Origin: Amoebophrya sp. A120
Taxonomy: Eukaryota > Sar > Dinophyceae > Syndiniales > Amoebophryaceae
DNA length: 64,000 nt
NCBI GenBank assembly: GCA_905178155.1
Contig: CAJINV010000006.1
Coordinates: 3,906,130 to 3,970,129 of the forward strand
Direction: 5' to 3'
Part shown: one piece after another, positions 45,706-57,400 of the stretch
How the letters are laid out: each line of letters starts with the position of its first letter
Position numbering within the stretch: the stretch's first letter is position 1
The notes under the pieces: generated by a model
What the model was told of the DNA's origin: nothing
What the model saw: the letters and a program-made list of their open reading frames with translations, nothing else
Databases searched by the model: none
Translations under genes and position numbers: made by a program

Positions 45706-45962
45706 TATCAAATGCGAATATGTCTGGGTCTGGAAGGTTCCCGGGTTTTGCATGGCCCGCAACGCATGTAATGCAAGGCCTAGCATCACAGATTTTTGGA
45801 GTGCTTCCTGATCATGCCTATTCCGCATGAGAAACGCCCTCCCCGCGTGGCACAAAGTACTCCTCTTGCTGGTCATGCAATTATACTATTTTTTTTAGAA
45901 TCCACCAAAGACGGCATCAGAAATTTCCAATCTTCCAGACCCAGACATATTTGCACTTGATA
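45706..45962. mobile_element. Introner, family B, in or after a 3' UTR
   Basis: Intact B TIRs. All three frames of the upstream gene have stopped before this point, so it would be a 3' UTR intron if transcribed. Confidence 0.82.
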
Positions 45963-46213
45963 TTTTGTCTTCTATCCCGTCCTGGTCGAAAAGCGCCTAC
46001 TCCTCGAGTCTTACTTTGCAGGTTCAGTCGCGGTACTATGCAAAGCCAAACCAAAAATGCATCTCAGCATCTGCGTGATAGCATCGGGTTGCGAGTTCTT
46101 TTTCGTAAACACGAGCCGGAGCCAGGTCAGAATCAGACCATCAAAATAACTTTGCAGGGAATAACATGCCTACGAGTGCCAGCAGCGATTGTCACCAACA
46201 CAACTGCGATGCT

Positions 46214-49200
46214 TTATTCTTCTTCACAGGATACGTCGTGGTCGGTGCAGAAGCAATATGCATGTGGAAAAGCATCGCACCAGTACGAGTCGCATTGCCT
46301 GATAAATGGAATTAATATTTACATTGCTTGACTTCCGGGTTCTGGTACGGCATACCCCCGGCGACAGGTGAGCTTGACAGGTGACTTTGACAGGTGACCT
46401 TGACAGGTGACCCTGACAGGTGACCTTGACAGGTGACCTTGGCCGGTGACCTCGACAGGTGACCTAAGCGCTGACGTCATTTATGAAGACACGCAAAGGA
46501 AATATTTGCGACACAATGAAAAATGTAAAAGATAAAAGCGCAAAAAAAAAGCGACGGAGAAAATCAAAATGAAAAAGATAAAAACGCAAAAACGCAAAGC
46601 AACTGCCTCCACAGAGAAAGGAATATTTGCGCTGCCGGGCAAAAATCGGAAAGCGCTTGCCTCCGCAACGCGTTACTTACATTGCCCTGCGTCATGGGAA
46701 ATGAATTGCGGCGAAACATTACAGAATTTGTCTGCAGCCACGCGGACCTATTTCCTTGACTCCTATTTTTGTTTTGTGTTGCAAAAAACAGGGCACCCAG
46801 TTCGTCCTTTTGCCTTTAGCGCTTCGCGCACTAAGCCACTATGCGCGCGCCTGGTGTGAGGCGAGGGGCGGACGCTGTCCGCCCCGATGCCGAACACCCT
46901 TCCCCCACTAGCGCTTCGCGCACTAGGCCACTATGCGCGCGCCTGGTGTGAGGCGAGGGGCGGACGCTGTCCGCCCCGATGCCGAACACCCTTCCCCCAC
47001 TAGGGACGGGCACAAGGCCCCAGCGTGGGGACCCTGTCCCCACGCTCGGGCGGGCCTTGTTTGTCATGCTGGGAAACTAAGGGCAGGGCGCCCCTGTGTG
47101 AGTAAGCTTACAAGCTCTGAACCTTCGACGTCGCCGCCCGGTCTCCATCGTGAGGCATCGCGCGAGCACGAATGCCGGCGAAGTGCTGGCGAGAGCTGAA
47201 AGGGTCAGAAGGCTCGTCGTACCCGGTAACCACTAAGACAGAACTCCGGACAGTGCTACTTCTAGTGCCTAGAGACAGCAACAGCAACCCCTGGAACGGC
47301 TGCGACGAAACAAGCATTTTTTTCTCTGCGTACTCTGTACAAACTGAAACTCAAACTTTCCCATTAGCACAGAGGGGCAGAAGAACAAGCAAAAAAGCGG
47401 TAGGTGAAAAACGAAGACACAGCCCGATCTACGGTAAACAAACACCCTAAAAGTGGGGTCGCAAGAATGTAACAGCTGAGGATAACGTCCTAAATGAGAA
47501 GTTGCGCCAGTGCTGGTGACAACGTCCAACAAGGAGCTGCATGCAAATCGCCAAACAACTGAGACGAGACACAGTCGCCGCGATCTGGAGTCACAGATCT
47601 AATCCACCATGGTGGAGCGCGTCATGCTAAATGAATTACCTAAGAAACCAGATTAATACTTACATTGCTTGACTTCCGGGTTCTGGTAACGCATACCCCC
47701 GGTAACAGGTGACCGCGACAGGTGACCTTGACAGGCGACCCTGACAGGTGACCTTGACAGCCAGGTGACCTTGACAGGTGACCTTGACGGGTTACCTTGA
47801 CAGGTGACCTTGACAGGTGACCTCGACAGGTGACCGTGACAGGTGACCATCACAGGTGGGCGCGACAGGAGGCCACGACAGGTGAAGACCATTTCCCCAC
47901 TAGCGTTCCGCGCACTAAGCCACTACGCGCGTGCCTGGTGTGAGGCGAGGGGCGGACGCTGTCCGCCCCGATGCCGAACACCCTTCCGCCACTAGTGCTT
48001 CGCGCACTAAGCCACTATGCGTGCGCCTGGTGTGAGGCGAGGGGCGGACGCTGTCCGCCCCGATGCCGAACACCCTTCCCCCACTAGTGCTTCGCGCACT
48101 GAGCCACTATGCGCGCGCCTGGTGTGAGGCGAGGGGCGGACGCTGTCCGCCCCGATGCCGAACACCCTTCCCCCACTAGCGCCACTAGGGATGGGCACAA
48201 GGCCCCAGCGTGGGGACCCTGTCCCCACGCGTGGACCTTGTTTGTCATGCAAGTCAACTGGCACTTTCTTATACCATCACGAGTACGATACTTTTTCAAT
48301 TCATAAGCAGTCGGGCGGCTCGAGCTCGAAAACCAGTTGTTCGTATGCATTGCAAATGTGTGTGGGTCTGGAACACTGCAGCTTGAGCTTGTCACGCCAA
48401 GTGTGGAATCACGCAAAAGTAAGTTTGTCTTGCATGCAAATTCCGAAAAACTGACGTAATTTGTATCACATGTCTCGCGCCGTCCTGTCATGGCGGCAGG
48501 GCGCATACTCTGACAGCGATGGGGAAGAGGGTAGGCAAAGCCTACCAGCGAGTATGCACGATCCTGATACCACTCCCATCGCAGGAAGGGTCGTGCACAT
48601 CACTTGTCCCCATTGCCAACACGGACCAAGCTGCGTCCTGAACGAGGGAGCATGCCCCCCCACTCCGCCGGAGGGTTTTCCCTTCTGAGGCCCAATACTA
48701 GATAAGGGAGGGTGAATGGGGGTGGGGCGCTCGCCCGCACTCATGAGTGCGGCGACAAGACCCCGAGCGCGGTTCTCATCGCGCAGCGAGTCTGTCCGAA
48801 TTCGCAGGCAGGCGACTGCCGGGCGGCCCCCCAATGCGGGGGCGCCCATTCCGTAGAGGTTAGCCACATGAGGGCTTTTGTAGTGGCGTGCCACTGCGTG
48901 ATGTACTTGCGCCGCGTTTTCGCGGGTTACGAGAGGCGCGCGCCTCTGGATGGAAGCACCCTCCGGCCGGAGTAGCTAGCGGCCTCGCGCGCGGTCCCTC
49001 GTCGTATTCGGCGCTTGGCCTTGAGTGGGGCCTGGCTTCGGCAACACAAGCCCCTGCAGCGCGCAACAAAGCATTTGCGCAGCGACCGACGTGATGCCTC
49101 CGCCTGTAGTCAGGCAAGCTCCCCATAGAATCGGCCGCCTGGCCTCTTTCCTACCTAGAGCAGGCGCGGCGGCCCCGGCCTTTTAGCGTCTACGCTTGCC

Positions 49201-52200
49201 GCCGGGCGCGCTGGAGCGAGGCTGGCTCCACGGCTGCGCTGTGCGCTGCTCTTACTGAAAGCGAGGGCCACTCAGCCCGTCCAAGCGGTGCTTCATTCAA
49301 CCAGAAGCACGCGGTGCATTTTCTCCCGGAACATGCGCGCGCGCGATGATTCACGGGCGAGCGACCCCCGGCCCCGGGCGTCGCGAGTACGCGGGCGCCG
49401 ACTCTTGTCGGCAGAAGGAGCTGCGATGCAGCTACGTAGATTTCTGGGCGTTACGCCTCGCGCAGGGATCTGCAGTCGCACACCTCGTGCTCAGTCCCCG
49501 ATCGAGGATCTGCACTCGCTCCCCAGTTCGGAAAGCGGATGCAAGCTGGCCGCGGCAGTACCCGCCAGCACTTGGCTTTTCTAATTGCTACTGCGCTCCC
49601 CTGACTCTGTTCAGCGCTTGCTGAAAACGTCAAGAGGAAGAAGCGCAAATTTCGATCGCGCGATCGAATCGGGCGGCGTCTAGCCGGGACGGGGCGCTTG
49701 CCCATTTTTAGCCAAGCAGATACATAGTAGAGCAATGAGGAGAAGGGGCCCGACCCTCGCATACCTATCAAATTACCTACCCTTATCTTCTCTCTGCCTG
49801 GAGTCACAGGCTCGCCAGCCGTTCGAAGATAATGAACATTTATTATTGCCCAAGTTAAGCGGCAGCTTCTCATGCAGGAGACCTCATGATAGAGATGTCA
49901 TGATAGGTTCTGTGACTGTATGCAAAAGCAAATGCATTATGGGTGTGGGCCATGGAAAACCTGCATGACAAGTCTTGCAACCTTCTACCTAGACCCAGAT
50001 ACGGTCGCAATGCATAGGTCCCGAACCAGTCCAAAACAGGTCCGATGAAAGACATGCGCAAAGCTTCTCTTGCTCCCCAGGCTGCTTTCGCTGGTCCAGT
50101 TACTTCATTTTCGTGTCCGAGAAGATGAAAAATAGCGTCGGCCGGCATGACATCAGGAAGACTTGGACCGTTGTGCACGAGATCTTGGCTGAGCCCGACC
50201 GCATTCTGGGCGAAATGCGAAAAACTGTATCAAAATAAAAAGCTCCACATCACTTACAGAAGCGATGAAAGATATATCCAAAAAAGAAAAGTCACTACTT
50301 TTCGTCTACTAAAACAACGCACCAACCGCGAAAGCTTATTCTTAGCTGCGCGCGCAGGTGGTTGTAAATTGATGAGTGCTACCTGCAGTGCTTCTACACC
50401 TTAGCCTTATATCGTGGCAACATTTAAATTTCCACTCGAAGTGGGAGCAGCAAGGCAGCACTTTTCATTTTGATACCCCGTAAGAAAAGCCCGTTGCAAT
50501 AGTAGCGACTCTCTTCAAAAAATTGAAGGACGCGTTGTCGGCATCGCAGCGCAGCAGCAGTTCCGTGACCAAGAGCGGGCCATGCTTCGCCGGATCGTGA
50601 ATGGTAATTTCCATTTTCCGACCTCCGAACCACGTTTTGAAAGGATTCAGGGATTTCGAACCAGTGTACTCCAGCCGGGCGACTTCTTCTTTCTTTCCAT
50701 CCTCACTATGCAAAAGAAAAAAGCTATGTATTTGTAATTGCATTTGTATATGCAAAAATGAACACTATATATTATGGGAGAAAAGCATCTGTCTTGCATA
50801 TCCTAAGAGACCGGTACGCGCTGAGGCCTAGATTTGTAATCGCGATGCTATGGCGAGGGTTGCTATTTTTGCGTCGAGCATACCGTCGGGGAAAGCAGGG
50901 GGCCCCCGCCTCCCGCCCTCCCGCCCGCTGCGTATCCCGCCTCCGCAGGGGGCCCCCGCCCTTCCGCCTCCGCAGGGGGCCCCCGCTCCCCTCCCGGGCC
51001 GCCCGCCTGGGGTCAGAGGGGGCCCCCGTCCTTCGTTCTCCGCGGTAAATCTCTCCTGCCCGCTGGGGGCCCCCGGCCTCCACCTTTGGCGCCCTCCAAA
51101 GGGGGCCCCCCGCCTTTCTCTCCTGCCCGCAGGGGGCCCCCGCCCCTCACTCCTGGTGTTCCAGGGGGTCCCCCGCCTTCCTCTCCCGCCCGCACGGGTT
51201 CCTGTCGCCTACACCGCACCTGCTGCTCCAGGGGGCCCCCCGTCTTCGTCTCCCACCCGCAAGGGTTCCTGTCGCGTACATCGCTCCGCGCCCACAGCAG
51301 GGGAAACGCAGCGGGGCCCCGTCCCGCAGTCACCCCCCGCTGCCGCAGGCAGAGAGCCCTCGCTGTTCGCCTTGGTAATGGGCGCGCCCCTGCCCTCCCA
51401 AGTGGCAGCACATTCATGTGTCCCGTGCGGCTGGAGTAACCCGTAGCGCCGGCTAGGCCTCTGCGCGGGGTCAAGCGCAAATACGCGGCTGGAGTAACCA
51501 ATAGCGCCGCCGAGGCTTTGCGCGGGGTCAACCGCAAATACGCGGCTGGAGCAGGAGAGACGTGCGCAAAGGCCCGCGAATAACGTTGCCTGCGGCCGCC
51601 GAGTTGGAAACGCTGCCTGGGGCAGCGCACACAGAGTTGAAAACGCTGCCCGCGCGTGCCGAGGTGATCGGCAGGGGCGGCCTGCGCGGGTGGGGGGTCT
51701 CTGCAAGAATTCGGGGCAGCTGTGTCGCGCCTGTCGTTGACGCCACGAGACGCGGTTGTCGTTCTGGCGTATTCACAACCATACGCCAACCAGCCAACCA
51801 ACCACAGACCAGCAGGAGATACTGCCCAGCACATGACCAGCGTCGCTGGGAAAAGGCGCCAACATGCGCCGCCGCGCGCCAAAATGGACAGACACCGGCC
51901 GCACATGCGCCAACGCGCAGCAGCGTGGGCGCGCCGGAAATACTGCCCCAATGCGCCAGCGTGGTCCCGGGTGGAAGTTGGGAAACCGGGCGCGCCGTGG
52001 TTCGCACAACAAAACTGCCGAAGTTGCGCGATTAGCACAAATAGAATCGAAACACGGCCCGCACCGCCCTGGTTCGGCGCAAAGTGTTGGGATAGTTGCG
52101 CGGCGGGTTGCACCGTGCAACTTGCCGCGCAACTCGGGCCATACCATCGCGATTCGCAACGCAAACCGTGCAAAAGTTGCACGAGTTGCACAGGTTTCCG

Positions 52201-53482
52201 GGAAACCTCGGAAGGCCCATACCGTCCTGGTTCGGCGCGAAATATTGCGATAGTTGCACGGCGAGTTGCACCGTGCAACTCGCCGTGCAACTCGGCCGCA
52301 CCGTCGTGATTCGCAACAAAAACGTGCAAAAGTTGCACGAGTTGCACAAGTTCCCGGGAAATCTCGGAAGCCGAAAACTCCGGGATCCTGGAAAAAGGTG
52401 AAGATCAGCAAAGAGAGACCAAGGGGAATCCGTCTCGCCACAAACTGCGAACCCGCATGGTATGGCGCGCGTTCGCCAATGAATTCGCTATGTTTGACCA
52501 GCGTAAAAAAAGGCGCTTCACGAGGGCACCGCGCCCGGGTATATACGCAAGGTCTGACCTCAATCACGATGCTAGTGCGAATAATTCTAGGCCTCAGCGC
52601 GTACCGTTCTGTATCCTAAACGCCATGTTGTGGGCCCAGCGATTTTCGTGTTTTACTATTGCGCTTTCCCATTACAAATTGGGTATGCTAGCTTTTTTCT
52701 CCGGGATACCTATTTGTGGCGCTGGACGGATTCTCCATCACGATTGTCGGTCGGTAGAGATGGCTTGACAATAGGGCCAAGGAGGTGAGTCCTTGTTCAG
52801 CGATGTGCATGGTGTACTGCAGATGGACGCCGCGGCGCAAAAACAAATCGGCTTCGCGCTGTTGTGTGTCTTCGGCGGTCGTGTAGCGGTAAAAGTGCCA
52901 TGCGGTGTCAAAGAGGCCACTCGCGGTCGTAAAATTTGTCTGCTTCACCCATTGCAGGTGCCCGAACTGGAAGGCAAGCTGCAATCCGCCAAACGCTCCC
53001 GCGTCGGCCATGGGTTCCTGGCCTTTGTAGCTTCTGGCCCCGGTAACAAATTCCCAGATGCTGCCACTGGTCGCCAGGTTCCGCAGTCCCGTCCCCTGGG
53101 TGATGACGTTTGCGACGTTGCGCGCCGTACTAGCCGAAGGAAGGCTTTTCCGCTGCACGTAAGCGAAAGGCATTTCGTCTTCCTCGTCCCGGCCCTCGAT
53201 GAACGCGCGCGTCAGAAAGCGATCGGGTAGATAGGCCAGAGGGTCGCTGGGATCGCCCGGAAGAAGCGTGAGCCGCTGCTTGAAGAAAGCATTCTCCTCT
53301 CGGAGGTCGTCGTAGCCGAGCCAGCCCCTCCACGACTCCGAAAAACCTTGGCCCGGCTCCGCCTTGAAGAAAACGTTGTAGGGGAAGGTGAATCCGTGAA
53401 ACTGCCCCATGAATCCGCTCTTCGCCTTATCCGCATCGACATTAATACGGTACGCGATGAGACACAAGGGCTGCTTCAGCAT
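46214..53482 (-). CDS. Unknown-family protein, about 445 residues
   Basis: Exons: 53482-52709, 50706-50476, 50227-50017, 48342-48306, 46256-46214. The start ATG at 53482 has an in-frame stop six codons upstream. The first exon is a long uninterrupted frame (FMGQFHGFTFPYNVFFKAEP, later GLFDTAWHFYRYTTAEDTQQ and HIAEQGLTSLALLSSHLYRP). Later exons read EDGKKEEVARLEYTGSKSL, MEITIHDPAKHGPLLVTELL and HNGPSLPDVMPADAIFHLLG. I recognise no domain and see no signal peptide or membrane span. The C-terminus is uncertain: flanking repeats at 48343-50016 are imperfect, so three frames are possible for the 37-base exon; the longest sensible one ends HDVSCEEE at 46214. Its four introns total 6 kb because three carry large insertions. 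Confidence 0.6.
46321..47050. repeat. Composite repeat module, copy 1
   Basis: Starts ACATTGCTTGACTTCCGGGT, then a CAGGTGACCTTGA minisatellite (46366-46470), about 330 bp unique, two 92-bp tandem units (46818-47001), and the palindrome GCGTGGGGACCCTGTCCCC.. at 47023-47045. Confidence 0.85.
47662..48236. repeat. Composite repeat module, copy 2
   Basis: Same order as copy 1 without the unique block: leader, CAGGTGACC minisatellite (47704-47882), three 92-bp units (47897-48180) and the palindrome at 48208-48230. Confidence 0.85.
48343..50016. mobile_element. Introner, family B, with 1.3-kb insertion
   Basis: B ends at 48343 (TGCATTGCAAATGTGTGTGG) and 50016 (AGACCCAGATACGGTCGCAA) flank unrelated sequence. 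Flanking repeats CGGGACC and CGAACAA are imperfect. Confidence 0.75.
48440..49780. repeat. GC-rich insertion in a B introner
   Basis: About 1.3 kb, mostly 60-70 percent GC by eye. Long open frames occur on both strands, as expected from GC content alone; none resembles a known protein. Identity unknown. Confidence 0.65.
50228..50475. mobile_element. Introner, family F variant
   Basis: Ends TATCAAAATGAAAAGT and TATCAAAATAAAAAGC; flanking repeat TAC; joins TGFSY to SFSH. Confidence 0.85.
50707..52708. mobile_element. Introner, minor family L, with 1.7-kb insertion
   Basis: Flanking repeat AATAG; joins SATN to SEDG. Tips share AGAAAAAAGCTA inverted. Related to D but distinct. Confidence 0.8.
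50880..52620. repeat. GC-rich repetitive insertion in an L introner
   Basis: Two arrays: 50896-51240 has about eight copies of the palindrome GGGGGCCCCC spaced 28-50 bp, and 52080-52350 has repeats of GTTGCACGAGTTGCAC and CGTGCAACT. In between, two GGCTGGAGTAACC direct repeats at about 51430 and 51490. Confidence 0.8.
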
Positions 53483-54412
53483 TCTTGTTTCTTCTTTTTA
53501 GACAGCTTGCGCTGGTCCAAAAGTTGCACGGGTAGCAGTTGAGTAGAAGTACCGGACGACGGCCCTCCTGCGGCCGCGGCGGTCGTGGTAGTTTCCTTTG
53601 CCTCTGCCGCTGACGTGTCCATTGGGAGCGGGGCGTTGACGGCGAACGCCTGCTGCGCTGCTGGGGAGAGTTGCTGTAGTTCAGTCGCTATGCATTGCAA
53701 ATACGCCTGGCGTCATGGGAAATTGAAATAAGTATAAAGATAGCAACGTCCGTAATGCATGAGTGCGAGTGCGTGCTTTTCTTGTATCTATTTCTCCGTG
53801 CAGGAAGCCAATTTGTCAGGAGGAATACGGCAAAATTCGCGGCATCACGCGAAAAATTTCTGATGCGCTCATGCCGTACAAAGCATCGCTCTAACTGTGA
53901 TGCAAGACTCAGCAACACAAATTCGCTGCATCTTTCCAGACCGAGACATATTTGCAATGCTTAGTCGCAGCTGCTCTCACTGCCGCTTCCTCGTCTTCCT
54001 TTTGCTTGGGCAGTTCCAGGGGGTTGCGCTCGGTCTTCCTTTTGCTTTTCGTCTTCGTTTTCCTACCTTAAAATATTTTCAGAAATGAAGGTAGCGCAAT
54101 TCATGTATATTCCTTGTTCTTACTAAAGTCAAAGGTCAGAGTCAGACTTGTTCGCGCAACGTACAAGTATATCAACGTAAAATTATTAAACGCTAAATAG
54201 AGCATAAAAATTGAGAATGAGAACACAAATGTAAGTAATCGAAGATCACCTGCCTTCCCACGGAGCTGCCGTTCCTTTTCCGGTGCGGGCCCCTTGTAGT
54301 TCCGAACAATTTTCCCGACAACTACATCCGCAAGCTGGTACTGACAAAGAAACATGACCTGCGACCGTAGGAAGAACCGCGCAAAGGCCGTAAAGACGAT
54401 GTTGCGCTGCAT
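53476..54412 (-). CDS. Small lysine-rich protein, unknown family
   Basis: Exons: 54412-54250, 54066-53964, 53688-53476; about 155 residues. ATG at 54412 gives MQRNIVFTAFARFFLRSQVM, a hydrophobic/basic N-terminus that could target the protein to an organelle. The frame is open upstream to an ATG at 54562, so a longer form is possible. The middle is strongly basic (RKTKTKSKRKTERNPLELPK) then acidic and alanine-rich; the end is LSKKKKQEC. The first intron is canonical and the second an introner. Its TGA stop (53476-53478) overlaps the start region of the next gene, whose ATG is 53480-53482 in another frame. No domain recognised. Confidence 0.55.
53689..53963. mobile_element. Introner, family B
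   Basis: Flanking repeat GCGACT; joins RAAAT to ELQQ. Confidence 0.9.
54067..54249 (-). other. Canonical GT-AG intron
   Basis: Donor GGCAG|GTGATC, acceptor TTTTAAG|GTAGG, joining GKAG to RKTK. Confidence 0.6.
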
Positions 54413-57400
54413 GTTTCCTCGCCGAGCTGGTACTGTTTCACCACGACTTCTGCAACTTCTGAAAACGCGAATACACTGACCGGCAGTAGCAGTTTCCGTC
54501 CCCGTGTCCGTTTTGTCGCCCCGGACAAGATAATGTCCAGCACGAGAACTAGGGGCGACCACTTTTCTTATTTCTTGTGTTTCGCGAAACTAGAAATACT
54601 GACTTGCTTGGCGCGCAAAGGTAAAGTCGGTGTAGTGGAAAGAACAAAAGTTTTAGAGCGTGAGCGGATTACTTATGTCGTAAGTAAAGTATCGCTTTTC
54701 TTCCCCGTTCTTGTTGTGAAGGCCCCGAAGGCAAAAAGAAAAAATGTCTTCCTTTTGTTTTGCTTTTCTTGACGCCATGGACCACGAGCCATATTATTTA
54801 CAACGAAGCACGACGATGGTATGCAGCTTTGACGAGTACTAACAAACAAGCCCCAACATTTAAGAGGATCAGCATTCCTGCGACGACGTTGATGTCTATG
54901 TCTGTTCACTGCTTTTTTTTTTCTGTTTCCATGAAGCGACACGAAGATCACGACCACAATATTAAACGAACGAAGATCTTCATAAATAATCGATTGAGCG
55001 AAGGCCGAGCAATCGATGAAGATTTTTTGTTTGTTGGGCGGGGCGACACAGAACCGCTTGGAAGTTTTTCTTTCGCCTCGTCACGTCGTTAGCGCTACTT
55101 GAACAAAAATACGAACTGGCCAAACAACTTGCGTCCATCGATGAACATGGGGGCAGATGGGGGCGACAGGTGACCGCGACAGGTGAAAACATAAAGCAAC
55201 TTACACTGAATTACTGCGCCCCGCATATTACAGTGCGCTGCTGGCGAAGCAGCTAGCGTGATCTCTCGTCGGAGATTGTGTATCATTGCCGAGAACACCA
55301 GAGGCTCGAAAAGGTGATGCTAAGCGTGAGCCGCCTACGCTTCCACGTCGCCATCGGTCAGCATGCACATTTTTGTACACTGTCACTGTCTGTCAGGCAT
55401 GCGGAAAAATGCATTGCAATAAAATTTCATACACAGTTTCCACCCTCATTTCCGTGCAATACAAGAAGAAACCATGTGCCAGAAGAATTTGCGTTACGCA
55501 GTCCGAAAGATATTGGCTGTCACGAACTTTTCTCTTTCGATCAGTAGCGACATTTTTGTGCTATCATCTTGCGCCAGGAGATCCAAGAACCGAAGCCGAA
55601 CGTCGACCGAGGGGCTTTTAGGTAATTCCTGTTCCTCTTCAAATTTTTACACTGAACCACTTCCACTGCATACAGAAGTCTGCTGCTGGTGAAGCAGCTA
55701 GCGTGATGATCCCTCGGAGATTTTGTTTCATGATTGACAAGAACACCGGCGGCTCGGAAACGTAATATAAGGGTGATGTGCCACCTCAGCCGCGGCTACA
55801 ACGGCGAGTGCTTTGTTTTTGATATGCTCTGCCTTTTCCCGTGGTTTCTTGAACCCAAAATATGGTAAAGAAATAAATTTGTCGCATGTATCAAATGTTT
55901 ACTATTATTTCTTGTCCCATGTGTAAATAATGAAATAAGTCCAGCAGGTTTGCTACGTTAGCTTTCGCCGAACCTACTGGGGCAGGCTATGCCGTGAAAG
56001 TAGGTGGAACTTCTACGCCGGGAAAACAACAGCTTCATAGGTGGTCATGCGAGCTTCTTCTTCGGCTGTCTTGCGTCTTTTGTCGATTGCGCTTGTGCTG
56101 GTGACTGGAAACAAGCGCGACGAGAGAACAATACCTGCGATGATGTTGTTTTAGCGATTTCGATTTGTCTCGCACATCACACGCCGCGAGAAGTGGGTTG
56201 CGCGAGAGTGCCGCTTCGAACAAGTACATCTTCACAGACAGACCACGGGGCCGAAAGATTGATTTGTTGCATGACAAAGTAGAAGTCTACTCCTTCTACT
56301 TCTAGCCTACAAAAGTACAAAAGTACCTTCTAGTATTCGCTTTCGTTGCCAACTTCGCAGAGGGTACTTATAACTTCGCCTTTTGTACTGCTTCTACTGG
56401 TGCGCCTACCTCCCTCTGTCGGTTGCACAGGTTCTAGATCTAGATCAGACGCACGACGACGGCGAGAGTACCTGTATAAAGTGATGCTTCGTGGTTTCAT
56501 CACTCGAATGCAGCACGAAACACCCACACGTCGACGTAGAACCCAGTGTGGCTCTGCTGTTGTTCAGTGGAATCTGTATGATTATTGAAATCTGTTCGAC
56601 TCTAAGCTTTAGATTACATATCTGTATAAGTTTAAGTAGCTCGTCACAACAGTACAAAAATACCTTCCGTTCGGTGTCAACTTCGCAGAAGATGGTATTT
56701 CGCATGTGGAAGTACTGCAGCGTCTACTTTGACTGTCTTCATCTTGTGTTCATTGCGCTGGCTCTGGTACAAAAGCAAGACCAGAGATGTCTGGTACAGA
56801 AGCAGCGACCTGTGTGTAAAGTGGTATTGAGTGATTCTTTCATACTAAGGGGAAAAGTTCAAGAATAAGAATCCGAGCAAAAATTGCTTAGGGGGCCCAG
56901 CGACGGTAGGTGCTGGGTCGCGGTGTTGTAGTCTTTTTGTAGTAAGTACAAGACAAATGCCACACACAGAAGAAAAAGGAGAAAATACAAAAGGCCGGCT
57001 GCGGCCCCACCCCCAGGCTGCGGCCCGGCGCTTCTATGGCCCGGCCACCGCCCCGGCCCCGGCCTCGCCCGATGCTTTTGTTGGCCGGGGAACCCAAAGG
57101 GAGCCGGAGCCCAATTCTGTGGCCCTTTCGGAGGGCCAAAAAATCTCAAGGGGGGGCCTCCGCGGGGGCTTTCGCGGGGGGGTCTTCAGGGGGGTCGATC
57201 TTTCTATTCTTGAAAACTCAACACCCATGCTATGGTGCCGATTTGGGGGCTCAGAGGGGGGGCGCCAGTTTGCCGCTTCCGGACCCTTTTCGGAACCCCC
57301 CACCCTGTCCATTCTTGAAAACTCAACGCCGATTGGTAATTGCCTATTTTCATGCTAATCACGATCTATAAGCAAAAAGGCGCGCGAGTATTGAGACTGC

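Larger units (their letters stand above)
43576..46213. other. Intergenic or 3' region with orphan introners
   Basis: Lies between the PH/SHOCT gene start and the stop of the next gene. No exon recognised. Introner copies are listed separately, and 44128-44320 looks like a decayed B copy. Confidence 0.4.
46257..48305. mobile_element. Introner, family A, with 1.9-kb insertion
   Basis: A tips at 46257 and 48305; flanking repeat TGCTT. Between them lie two copies of a composite repeat module. Confidence 0.8.

Noticed and set aside
46831-48264. Repeated frame around GTGSPRWGLVP
   Set aside because: It is the translation of the 92-bp tandem unit and palindrome, duplicated with the DNA repeat.
49293-52567. 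Long frames of 100-440 codons in the GC-rich blocks
   Set aside because: They occur on several frames of both strands at once, are arginine/proline/alanine-rich, follow the repeats, and lie within introns.
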